From Bailinhaonella thermotolerans (lineage in GTDB: Bacteria > Actinomycetota > Actinomycetes > Streptosporangiales > Streptosporangiaceae), in the NCBI RefSeq assembly GCF_003594875.1, contig NZ_QZEY01000004.1:124001-188000 (forward strand): DNA of 64,000 nucleotides. The letters run 5' to 3'. The notes beneath the pieces are model-generated. The model worked only from the letters and a program-made list of their open reading frames with translations. It did no database searches and was not told the origin of the DNA. Every line of letters begins with the position of its first letter. The stretch's first letter is position 1. Positions 18,183 through 25,271 of the stretch are shown piece after piece. A program made the translations under genes and the position numbers.

Positions 18183-18596
18183 ATGTCAAAGCGCTCCAAG
18201 CGACTGATCGTGGTCGCCGCGCTGGGGGTGGTGCCGCTGTCCGGCCTCACTCCCTCCGCGGCGGTCGCCGAGACCCCCTGGGACAAGAGGGCTCTCGGGA
18301 AGTTCGTCCTCAAGGTCACCGACCTCGGCGACCACCGGACGCGGACCGTCCTGCTGAACTGCGTGCCCGACGGTGGGACCCACCCGGCCCCCCGGCGGGC
18401 CTGCCATCAGCTCCGTCAGGCGCACGGCCGCATCGCGCGCATCCCGGCCGAGCCCGGTCCCTGCACCCACATCTACCGGCCCGTCCGGGTCGAGGCCTTC
18501 GGCACCTGGGCCGGCGGGTCGAGGGCGTACTCCCGGCAGTTCGCCAACCACTGCGTCGCCGTACGCCGTACGGGCGGGGTGGTCTTCAGGTTCTGA
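18183..18596 (+). CDS. Subtilisin-inhibitor-like (SSI family) secreted protein
   Basis: The 137-residue precursor starts at ATG with GGAGGTGA upstream. A signal peptide (LIVVAALGVVPLSGL, cleavage near SAAVA-ET) precedes an SSI-like domain with the four expected cysteines: CVPDGGTHPAPRRAC and a later C...C pair. The reactive-site region reads PCTHIYRPV, aligning with CPMVYDPV of Streptomyces SSI, so the P1 residue would be His instead of Met or Lys. The final GGVVFRF matches the SSI C-terminus. It should inhibit a secreted protease, but the unusual P1 makes the target uncertain. Confidence 0.85.
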   Translation: MSKRSKRLIVVAALGVVPLSGLTPSAAVAETPWDKRALGKFVLKVTDLGDHRTRTVLLNCVPDGGTHPAPRRACHQLRQAHGRIARIPAEPGPCTHIYRPVRVEAFGTWAGGSRAYSRQFANHCVAVRRTGGVVFRF

Positions 18597-18607
18597 CGGG
18601 CCGCCCC

Positions 18608-18646
18608 GGGCCGGCCGCCACCCCGTCCGCGGGGGGCGGCCGGCCC
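18608..18646 (+). terminator. Terminator after SSI-like gene
   Basis: GGGCCGGCCGCC at 18608-18619 pairs perfectly with GGCGGCCGGCCC at 18635-18646, followed by GTCCTCTT. It lies 12 bp downstream of the stop codon of the inhibitor gene. Confidence 0.7.
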
Positions 18647-18743
18647 GTCCTCTTGGGCCCCCGGGCCGTATTGACGGTCATCCCGGCCGCGGAAAAGCTG
18701 GAGCGGCGGGGGCCTTCGAGGATCCCGGCTTCAGGGAGGCGGC

Positions 18744-19175
18744 ATGGCCGAACTGCTCAGCAAGCGTGAGTGGCGGTACGCCTGGCGGGGCGTGCGCGAC
18801 GCGGGCACGGGCGGGAAGATCCACGTCGAGTCCACGCCCACGCTGATGAGGGCCCGTCTCGTGGACGCCCGCGGGCACGCCGGGGTCAGCTCCAGCGAGC
18901 TGGGCGGCGAGGCGGCGCCCGCGACGTCGGCGGCGACGGCCGAGCGGGTGGGCGCGGCGGTCGGCGCGCTGGCGCGGGCGCGCGAGCTGCGGTACGTCCA
19001 GGTGGTGTTCAAGGGGGCCGAGGGGGCGAGCGCCGGCCGCTTCCTGCGCGGCCTGGCCCGCTCCGGAGTGAAGGTCGTCCACGTCACGCGCATGGTCCGG
19101 GACGGCCGGGGCCGCTACCGCCGCCGGGCGGAGTACCGCGACCAGGACGTCATGGACGAGGCCCGCGGCGAGTGA
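18744..19175 (+). CDS. Stand-alone ribosomal protein uS11-like protein
   Basis: The 143-residue protein aligns by eye with ribosomal protein S11. KIHVESTP...[11 protein letters not shown] corresponds to [36 protein letters not shown]...[32 protein letters not shown] corresponds to QVAAERCADAVKEYG...[28 protein letters not shown]. The S11 C-terminal signature NGCRPPKKRRV, which contacts 16S rRNA, is missing and replaced by [16 protein letters not shown] plus an acidic tail. The start has GGGAGG upstream. The gene is not in a ribosomal operon (the neighbours are the inhibitor and an acetyltransferase), so it is probably a paralogue with another role. Confidence 0.65.
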   Translation: [143 protein letters not shown]

Positions 19176-19697
19176 TCACAGCTCCATGAACGGCTTCGCG
19201 TAGACGAACTCGCCCCGGATCGACGGGTCGTACGCCGTGAGCGTGCGCGCCTGGAAGTGCGAGCCCCACTCCGGCACCGGCGGCGTGATGCCGTAGTCCG
19301 CCGCCGGGCGGAACCCGAACCTGGGGTAGTAGTCCAGGTGCCCGAGCAGCACCACCACGGGCTCGCCGAGGGCGTCGGCCGCGCCCAGCACGGCGTGCAT
19401 GAGCGCGTGCCCCACGCCCTGTCCCTGCACGCCCGCGCGCACCCCGAGCGGGCCCAGCCCCAGCGCGGGGGTGCCGGCGATGTGCGCGCGCGTGCACACC
19501 ACGTGACCCATCACCTCGCCTTCGAGGTCCAGCGCCACCATCGACAACTCGGGAATCCAGGCGTCGCTCTCCCGCAGCTTGTCCACGAGCCCGGGCTCCA
19601 CCGGGGTCGTGCCGGGGGCGGCCTGCGCCGCGAACGCCTCCGCGTGCACCTGATGGATCGCCGCCACGTCCCCGGCGACTTCACGTCTGATCAACAC
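19176..19697 (-). CDS. GNAT-family N-acetyltransferase
   Basis: The 173-residue protein begins at a GTG (VLIRREVAGD). It has the GNAT core: an acetyl-CoA loop in GVRAGVQGQGVGHALM (Q/RxxGxG/A type) and strand motifs LGHLDYYPRFGFRPA, typical of YhbS-like predicted acetyltransferases. The acceptor is unknown. Its stop codon abuts that of the uS11-like gene, so the two converge with no spacer. Confidence 0.85.
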   Translation of the reverse strand: MLIRREVAGDVAAIHQVHAEAFAAQAAPGTTPVEPGLVDKLRESDAWIPELSMVALDLEGEVMGHVVCTRAHIAGTPALGLGPLGVRAGVQGQGVGHALMHAVLGAADALGEPVVVLLGHLDYYPRFGFRPAADYGITPPVPEWGSHFQARTLTAYDPSIRGEFVYAKPFMEL

Positions 19698-19807
19698 CCC
19701 GCCCACGCTACCGCCCTCGCGCCCCGCCCCGGACGGCGGGCCGAGCGCGGGGACGGGGCCCCGGATCGCCCGCGGGGACGGGGTTCCGCGAGATTTTCCG
19801 TGACGCG

Positions 19808-19833
19808 GGAACATCCCCGGGGAGGCTGTGGTT
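19808..19833 (+). promoter_or_regulatory. ECF-type promoter of first structured RNA
   Basis: GGAAC at 19808-19812 and GTT at 19831-19833 are separated by exactly 18 nt. This is the layout of sigma-R/SigH-type promoters (GGAAT/C-N18-GTT). The predicted transcription start falls at or just before the closing helix of the RNA at 19843. The second copy has the same elements and spacing. Confidence 0.5.
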
Positions 19834-19842
19834 GTACGACAC

Positions 19843-19995
19843 GTGACCGATGCGTCCGGTGTCCCCCGGGCCTCATCTCTTCGCCTTCGCGGACTACCGT
19901 TCGGCTGGAGCCGCGTTGTGCCTTTCGCCGAGAGGCGACCCGCGCATCGGTCACTCAGCGAGACCCCGCCGGTCCCAGTTCCGGCGGGGTCTCGC
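19843..19995 (+). ncRNA. Structured RNA, copy 1 of a tandem pair (unrecognised family)
   Basis: A perfect 12-bp closing helix joins GTGACCGATGCG (19843-19854) to CGCATCGGTCAC (19943-19954). Inside are a CGCGG...CCGCG element and a hairpin TCGCC-GAGA-GGCGA (19925-19938) with a GNRA tetraloop, which fixes the plus strand as sense. The core 19878-19930 is nearly identical to copy 2. An upstream TCGCCT (19881) could compete for the same GGCGA strand, allowing two conformations. An intrinsic terminator follows directly. No protein reading frame fits, and I do not recognise it as 6C, 6S, SRP, tmRNA or a known riboswitch. Confidence 0.7.
19958..19995 (+). terminator. Terminator of first structured RNA
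   Basis: GCGAGACCCCGCCGG (19958-19972) and CCGGCGGGGTCTCGC (19981-19995) form a perfect 15-bp stem with an 8-nt loop, 3 nt after the closing helix. No T-run follows, as is common in actinomycetes. Confidence 0.75.
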
Positions 19996-20050
19996 GCTTC
20001 CGGCCCCGCCCTCGGGATCGGCCCCGCGGCTGGATGACGGCCGCGGTTCG

Positions 20051-20076
20051 GGAACAAACGGTCCCGGGGTGTGGTT
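20051..20076 (+). promoter_or_regulatory. ECF-type promoter of second structured RNA
   Basis: GGAAC at 20051-20055 and GTT at 20074-20076 again have an 18-nt spacer. The flanking words (CGGGAACA, CCCGGGG, GTGGTTG, TACGAC) are shared with the first copy, although the spacer is otherwise diverged. Confidence 0.5.
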
Positions 20077-20085
20077 GGATACGAC

Positions 20086-20240
20086 GTGCCGGTGTGTTCG
20101 GTGTCCCCCGGGCTCACTTTTCGCCTTCGCGGACTACCGTTCGGCTGGAGCCGCGTTGTGCTTTTCGCCGTGAGGCGACCCCGCACATCGGTCACAAACG
20201 TGTTGGGCCCCGCAGGGAGCGATCCCCGCGGGGTCTTTCA
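20086..20240 (+). ncRNA. Structured RNA, copy 2 of a tandem pair
   Basis: The closing helix joins GTGCCGGTGTG (20086-20096) to CACATCGGTCAC (20184-20195), and it differs from copy 1 by compensatory change: GCG/CGC in copy 1 becomes GTG/CAC here, with a G-T wobble kept. The hairpin is TCGCC-GTGA-GGCGA (20165-20178), again a GNRA loop with a changed base. The centre (TCGCCTTCGCGGACTACCGT and onward) is identical. These paired substitutions are direct evidence for conserved RNA structure. A terminator with TTT follows. Confidence 0.7.
20206..20238 (+). terminator. Terminator of second structured RNA
   Basis: GGCCCCGC (20206-20213) pairs with GCGGGGTC (20228-20235), extended inward by GGG/CCC across one mismatch, and is followed by TTT. 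It ends the second RNA before the convergent cupin gene. Confidence 0.75.
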
Positions 20241-20264
20241 CGTTCCCGGCGCCGGCCGTACGGC

Positions 20265-20963
20265 TCACGCGAGCGCGGCGGCGACGCGGTGGAGGCGGGC
20301 GCGCAGGGCGTCCGGGGTGAACGGCCGGCGCGGCGCCGAGGGAGCCGGGAGGGCGGCGCGGCCGGTGAGGACCGTGGTCGTGGCGCGGACCGGCGGCAGC
20401 TTCACGAACAGCGTGGCGACGGGCCCGGCGGCCGGGACCGCCGAGACGCGGTGCAGGGCCTCGGCGCGCATGGAGTACCCGCTGCCCGGCCCGAGCAGCG
20501 TCGTCGTCCACTCGCGCACGGGGACGGTCCCCGCCGGGCGGAACACGTACGCGTCGCCGGTGGGGGAGCGGGACTCCTCGAAACGCGCCATCGGCGTGCC
20601 CGGCTCGCCCACGACGTAGGCCGAGACCTGGAGCGACCCGGTGACCACCGCCGACGCGAACCCGAAGCGGTGATCGTGGACGTCCTCCCGCATCCGCGAC
20701 CCCGGCCACCACACGTGCAGCCGGAGCTGGTACCCCGGCGCCGTGAACAGGACGAACCGGTCGAACCCCAGCGGATGCGCCAGCGAGTCCCGCGCGCTCC
20801 GCGCCGTCAGCCCCTCGTCGCCGCACACCGCCTCCACCAGGCCGCGTACGGCCGAGCGCCCGCCGTGCGCGGTGACGACGGAGACGACGCGCTCGTCCCC
20901 GGCCTCGTCCAGCGCGTGTCCCAGCTCGGCGTGGAGCGCGGCGAACGCGGGCGGGACGGGCAT
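20265..20963 (-). CDS. Cupin-fold protein of unknown function
   Basis: The 232-residue protein has the features of a small cupin/cysteine-dioxygenase-like barrel. A strand with LRLHVWWPG leads to REDVHDHRFGFASAVVTGSL, where the HDH pair resembles metal ligands. A later His lies in RAEALHRVSAV. No family name can be given with confidence. It starts 7 bp after the EEP nuclease gene and is the last gene of a three-gene cluster. Confidence 0.65.
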   Translation of the reverse strand: MPVPPAFAALHAELGHALDEAGDERVVSVVTAHGGRSAVRGLVEAVCGDEGLTARSARDSLAHPLGFDRFVLFTAPGYQLRLHVWWPGSRMREDVHDHRFGFASAVVTGSLQVSAYVVGEPGTPMARFEESRSPTGDAYVFRPAGTVPVREWTTTLLGPGSGYSMRAEALHRVSAVPAAGPVATLFVKLPPVRATTTVLTGRAALPAPSAPRRPFTPDALRARLHRVAAALA

Positions 20964-20970
20964 GCGGCAC

Positions 20971-21726
20971 CTACCAGGGGCGCAGTTCGGCGAAGCAGAG
21001 CGCGTGGTCGGAGAAGTTGGCCACCAGCCCCGACCGGGCGGCGGTGAAGCCGCCGCTGTAGAGGATGTCGTCGGCCGCCGTCTCCCGGTAGGTGGGCTCG
21101 GCGCCGGTCGTCCGGGTCAGCTCCGGCGCCCCGGCCGCGGCCAGCAGGTCGCGCCGGGGCGTGTTGAAGTCCCCGCAGACGACCAGCGGCCGCTTGGCCA
21201 GCCGCCGCAGCTCCTCCGAGAGCTGCCGCCACATGCCCTGGAACTCCGGGTCGCCCGCCTCCCGGCCGAACAGGTAGAAGGGCAGCGTGTGCAGCGTCAC
21301 CGCCGTCACCTCCCCGCCGGGGGTCCGCGCCGTGGCCGCCAGGAAGCCCTTGTCGTGGCTGCCGATCTCGTTCCCGCCGACGTACGCCGTCAGGTCGGGG
21401 TTCGCGAACCGGTGCCGCTCGACGCCGGACAGGGGGTACCGGCTCACGATCGCCAGCCCCGCCCGCCGCCCCGGGTGGAAGGACGACTCCGACACGTCGT
21501 ACGCGGCGACGTGCCGCAGTTCCGTGGACCCGGCGATCGCGTCCAGGGTCGGCGAGGCGCCGTCCGGGCCGAAGTCCACCTCCTGGAGCCCCGCCAGGTC
21601 GATCCGCAGCTCGGTGAGCAGCCCGGCCACGGCCTCGCGGACGTCCGGCGGGGCGGGCTCGCGCGCGGGCAGCGCCTCGTGCAGGTTCCAGGTCGCCACC
21701 CGCAGCGTTCCGGTCACGGCGGCCAT
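20971..21726 (-). CDS. Endonuclease/exonuclease/phosphatase family protein
   Basis: The 251-residue protein has the EEP motifs: ATWNLHEA at the N-terminus, LAGLQEVDF (catalytic Glu), TLHTLPFYLFG, VVCGDFNTP (the D-x-N pair) and a final FSDHALCFAEL (catalytic SDH). It may cleave nucleic acid, phosphoinositide-like or sugar-phosphate bonds; there is no signal peptide. Its start overlaps the end of the cyclase-like gene by 13 bp, so they are co-translated. Confidence 0.88.
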   Translation of the reverse strand: MAAVTGTLRVATWNLHEALPAREPAPPDVREAVAGLLTELRIDLAGLQEVDFGPDGASPTLDAIAGSTELRHVAAYDVSESSFHPGRRAGLAIVSRYPLSGVERHRFANPDLTAYVGGNEIGSHDKGFLAATARTPGGEVTAVTLHTLPFYLFGREAGDPEFQGMWRQLSEELRRLAKRPLVVCGDFNTPRRDLLAAAGAPELTRTTGAEPTYRETAADDILYSGGFTAARSGLVANFSDHALCFAELRPW

Positions 21727-22988
21727 GGCAGGTTCCTCAGGGCGTACTCCCGCAGGACCACGCACCCCTGGTACGTCATCCAGATCGGCCTCCTGCCGTC
21801 GTGCCACGTCCACACTCCGTCCCGCTGGTCGTCCAGAACCGCCCGCACCGCCGCGCGCAGGGCCCTCTCGCACTCGGCCGAATCCCGCCCGCTCATGAGC
21901 GCCCGCGCCACCCACGCCGCCGTGAAGTGCCCGATGAACAGCGCGTCCACGTCCCCGCCCGGGGCCGGGCGCCGGAGCTGCTCGTCGGTCGGGCGCAGGT
22001 CGAGGTCCTCGCGGGCGAGCCACCGCAGCGCCCCGCCCACCGCGGGCCCGAAGTCCGCCTTCTCACCCAGCGCCCGCTCGGCCCGGACCAATGCAATCAC
22101 GGCCCTCGCCGTGTGCGGAGCCGATCGCCGCACGTTGCCGTGCAGCGCCTGCCCCCAGGACACCATCCCGTCGTCCTCGTGCGCCGCGTCCAGGAGCCGC
22201 CGCGACAGCTCCGGCAGCCACGGCGAGCCCGGCGCGATCTCCGCGAACGCCGCCACCAGCGAGGCGACCACGCTCGTCCGCTCCATGCCCTGCGGGTCGT
22301 CGGCCGCCGTCAGCTTCTCCAGCAGCGCCCGCAGCGTCTCCTCGGTGCCGGGGGCCAGCCCGGCGCGCACGGCGGGCACGAGCACCCACGCGGTGACCTC
22401 GGGCCTGCCGAGGCCGCGCTGCGTGGACGCCGCCCACCCCCCGGACGGCCGCTGCAGCGCGACCAGGCTCTCCACGATCTGCCGCCGGTTGACCCGGGGG
22501 TCGCGCAGGTCCAGGTCCATCACCAGGCGCAGGCCGTACGACGTCCCGATCGCGGTCGGCGGGGCCTCGTCCCCGAGGTACTGCGACCACCCGCACACGG
22601 TCGCCCGCCCGTGCCGCGCCTCCCGGAAGTCGGACAGCAGGTGCCGCGCCGCCCTGGCCCGGATCGTGTGCGCGGAGGGGGTGCGGCCGGGCGACGCCGT
22701 CCCGGCCGGGGAGGCCGCCGGCCCGGCCGGCGCGGGGGAGCGCGGCGTCAGGTAGCGCGCGGCGGCCCACTGCCCCGCGAGCCGCGACCCCAGCCCCGCG
22801 CACAGCGCCGTGACCGCCGCGAACACGTACAGCAGCGGCCGGGCCGCGAACCACCGCTCCGGCAGGTGGTCGAGCAGCAGCCCGTACACCGGCAGCGCCA
22901 CCGCCAGGGGCCCGACCGCGACCAGGCCCCGCAGCACGCGTTCGGAGCGCCGCGCCCCGGCCTCCGCCAGGGGTCCGTCCAGGGACAC
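21714..22988 (-). CDS. Membrane-anchored squalene-cyclase/prenyltransferase-like helical protein
   Basis: The 424-residue protein starts at a GTG with AGGGGG upstream (an ATG at 23018 is the alternative). Two hydrophobic segments lie in the first 80 residues. Residues about 110-420 then form alpha/alpha-barrel repeats like those of squalene-hopene cyclases and prenyltransferase beta subunits (LVALQRPSGGWAAS, then DGMVSWGQALHGNVRRSAPH). The cyclase DxDD motif is not seen, so it is probably a binding or regulatory homologue rather than a terpene cyclase. It is the first gene of a cluster with the EEP and cupin genes. Confidence 0.65.
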   Translation of the reverse strand: MSLDGPLAEAGARRSERVLRGLVAVGPLAVALPVYGLLLDHLPERWFAARPLLYVFAAVTALCAGLGSRLAGQWAAARYLTPRSPAPAGPAASPAGTASPGRTPSAHTIRARAARHLLSDFREARHGRATVCGWSQYLGDEAPPTAIGTSYGLRLVMDLDLRDPRVNRRQIVESLVALQRPSGGWAASTQRGLGRPEVTAWVLVPAVRAGLAPGTEETLRALLEKLTAADDPQGMERTSVVASLVAAFAEIAPGSPWLPELSRRLLDAAHEDDGMVSWGQALHGNVRRSAPHTARAVIALVRAERALGEKADFGPAVGGALRWLAREDLDLRPTDEQLRRPAPGGDVDALFIGHFTAAWVARALMSGRDSAECERALRAAVRAVLDDQRDGVWTWHDGRRPIWMTYQGCVVLREYALRNLPWPP

Positions 22989-23068
22989 CGCACACCCCCT
23001 GCCCTCACCGCCCCCCATGCTCCCCGTCCCGCCGTACCCCGGCAAGGGAGCGGCGCCCTCCGCGGGCG

Positions 23069-23779
23069 TCACGGGGGCCGGGTGCTCCGGGTGGTCCGGA
23101 TGGTCCGGGTGGTCCGGGTGGTCCGGGCGGTGGGCGGGCCCAGGCGGTAGGCGTCGCGGAGCCAGTCGGCCAGGCGGTCCCGGTCGATGACGATCAGGCG
23201 CTGCTCGCGGGCGGTCTCCAAGGCGCTCTCGGTCAGGTGGTTCGAGGTGAGCAGGACGCCCTGGTGGCCGCGGTAGGGGCGGGCGTGGAGCGCGCCGATG
23301 AAGTCGCGGACGGCGCCCGGCCCGACCGGGCGGGAGTAGTGCTTGCACTGGACGGCGTAGCGGGTGCCGTCGGGGGCCGTGCCCACCACGTCCACGCCCC
23401 GGTCGCCGGCCCCGCCCACGGTGCGCACCCCGCGGAAGCCGTCCCGGCGCAGGAGCTCCGCGGCCAGGTCCTCGAAGCCGCGCGGGGTGAGGGCGTCGAT
23501 CCGCGCCCGGCGCAGGACCTCCCGCCGGTAGCGCGCCCGCCCCCGCCGCGCGGCCCACACGGCCGCCCCGGCCGGCGCGCCCAGGACGGCCGCGGCCACG
23601 GCCGCCGGAGCCCACGACGACCGGGCGAGGCGCGCCAGGGCCTCGGCCCCGAGCGGCAGCAGGAACACCACGGCCAGCACGACCGCGAGCGCGCCGCCCG
23701 CCCCGAACCCGGCGGCCCGCCTCCGCCGGGACCGCCTCCGGCGCGTCCGCCCGCGCGCCGCCGACCGCCGCTTCGCCAT
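23069..23779 (-). CDS. Membrane-linked Mrr-type restriction endonuclease
   Basis: The 236-residue protein opens with a very basic stretch and two membrane helices (AGGALAVVLAVVFLLPLGA and WAPAAVAAAVLGAPAGAAVW). An Mrr_cat domain follows (residues about 95-215): LTPRGFEDLAAELLRRDGF, GDRGVDVVG and YAVQCKHY supply the D...QxK nuclease centre. Related proteins cleave modified or foreign DNA, but membrane-anchored versions have unclear roles. The C-terminus is a 9-bp repeat translated as RTTRTTRTIRTTRSTR. Confidence 0.82.
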   Translation of the reverse strand: MAKRRSAARGRTRRRRSRRRRAAGFGAGGALAVVLAVVFLLPLGAEALARLARSSWAPAAVAAAVLGAPAGAAVWAARRGRARYRREVLRRARIDALTPRGFEDLAAELLRRDGFRGVRTVGGAGDRGVDVVGTAPDGTRYAVQCKHYSRPVGPGAVRDFIGALHARPYRGHQGVLLTSNHLTESALETAREQRLIVIDRDRLADWLRDAYRLGPPTARTTRTTRTIRTTRSTRPP

Positions 23780-23866
23780 CGCCGCCTCCGAACGGAAGGG
23801 GTAGTCGCCCCGAGTATCCGTCCTCCCACCGACATTTCCCGCCCCACCTCGCCCGCCCGCGCCCGC

Positions 23867-23935
23867 CCCGCTCGCCGCCCGGCGCCGGCGGTACGGCCCG
23901 CTCGCCGCCCGGCGCCGGCCGTACGGCTCGCGCGG
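23867..23935. repeat. Two direct repeats of a 30-bp GC word
   Basis: A CCGCTCGCCGCCCGGCGCCGG unit followed by a GTACGG word occurs twice in tandem between the MFS and Mrr genes. The second copy ends in CCGTACGGCTCGCGC, the recurring intergenic word of this window. No gene is seen here. Confidence 0.5.
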
Positions 23936-23960
23936 GCGGCCCGGCAGGGACGCGGGACGG

Positions 23961-25172
23961 TCACGGGGGCGGGGTGGCCGGTTCCGGGGGACGGGCGTCG
24001 CGGAGGGGGGAGCGGGCGGCCGCGACCCCGGTCGCCAGCCAGGCGACGCCGGAGATCGCGAAGGTGGCGTGACTGTTGTGCCAGGTGGACTCGACCACCC
24101 CGGCCAGGAGGGACGCCAGGGGGATCGGGGACCAGGCGATCATGCGGGCGGTCGCGAAGACGCGGCCCAGGAGACGGTCGGGGACCAGCCACTGGCGGAG
24201 GGTGGCGGTGGAGACGATCGACGCGCCCGCCGCCGCGAACTGGACCATCCAGGCGGCGCCCACCGCCAGCGGGTGACGGGCGGGGATCAGGGCGAGCATG
24301 GCCAGGCCGCCCACCGCCGTGGACCAGGCGACCAGCAGGCCCGGCGGGACGCGCCGGAGCAGCCGGGCGCCGGCCAGCGCTCCGGCGACCGCGCCGACCC
24401 CCTGCATGGCGAAGACCACGCCGATCTGGTCCGGGGTGTAGGAGTGGTACGTCGTGAGGTAGAAGACGACGTTCGCCAGCAGGAGCCAGACGAAGAAGTT
24501 GTTCACCATCGGGATGAGGGTGGACGCGCGGATGATCGGGTTGTCGCGCAGGCAGTACCTCAGCGCCTCCCGCACGTCGCCGAGGATCGTCCGGCCGGCC
24601 GCGGACTCCGGCGCGGGCACGCCCCGGATCAGGAGGATGAGGAGCGCCGACAGCGCGAAGGAGGCGGCGTTGACCGCGAGCGTGATCTCGTAGCCGACGG
24701 TCTCGACCAGGACCCCGGCCAGCAGCGGGCCCACCGCGTTGACGCCGTACTCCGCGACGTGGACGCGGGCGTTGACCGTGGGGAGCAGGTCGGGCGTGGC
24801 CAGGGACGGGATCAGGCTGCGGAACGCCGGGTAGTACAGCGGCTCCACCGACGCGAGCACGAACGCCAGGGCGTACAGGAGCCACACCGGCCGGGCCCCG
24901 GCGGCGACGAAGAGCGCGATCCCCGACGCGATCACGGCGGCCGCGACGTCGCCGGTCACCAGCACGAGGCGGCGGGGGAACCGGTCCGCGATCGCGCCGC
25001 CGAGCATGGAGAACAGCAGGAGCGGGAGGTTCTCCAGGGCGTAGAGCGCGCCGGTGCCCACGGCGGAGCCCGTGAGGTCCAGGACCAGCAGCGGAAGGGC
25101 CAGCCGGTAGATCCAGTTCCCCGCACCGGAGATCAGGAACGCGGCGAGCAGCATCCACAGACGCGGCCCCAT
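23961..25172 (-). CDS. MFS transporter (multidrug-type)
   Basis: The 403-residue protein has about twelve hydrophobic segments. The loop after the second reads GGAIADRFPRRLVLVTG, the MFS motif A. The arrangement resembles the EntS/MdfA-like drug and siderophore exporters of actinomycetes. It is downstream of and co-directional with the TPR/24-residue-peptide pair, so it might export that peptide, but the 99-bp gap and lack of other evidence leave this open. Confidence 0.85.
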   Translation of the reverse strand: MGPRLWMLLAAFLISGAGNWIYRLALPLLVLDLTGSAVGTGALYALENLPLLLFSMLGGAIADRFPRRLVLVTGDVAAAVIASGIALFVAAGARPVWLLYALAFVLASVEPLYYPAFRSLIPSLATPDLLPTVNARVHVAEYGVNAVGPLLAGVLVETVGYEITLAVNAASFALSALLILLIRGVPAPESAAGRTILGDVREALRYCLRDNPIIRASTLIPMVNNFFVWLLLANVVFYLTTYHSYTPDQIGVVFAMQGVGAVAGALAGARLLRRVPPGLLVAWSTAVGGLAMLALIPARHPLAVGAAWMVQFAAAGASIVSTATLRQWLVPDRLLGRVFATARMIAWSPIPLASLLAGVVESTWHNSHATFAISGVAWLATGVAAARSPLRDARPPEPATPPP

Positions 25173-25271
25173 CAGCGACGCACTTCCGCTCGCGCCTCCC
25201 TCACATCCCGGTCCGTCTCACATCCTGTTCCGTCTCACGCCGTTTCGGCCAGTGCTTCCGGGATATCCGTC

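Noticed and set aside
19843..20240. Riboswitch controlling a downstream gene
   Set aside because: Each element has its own promoter-like motif and terminator, and the next gene is on the opposite strand, so a free-standing small RNA fits better.
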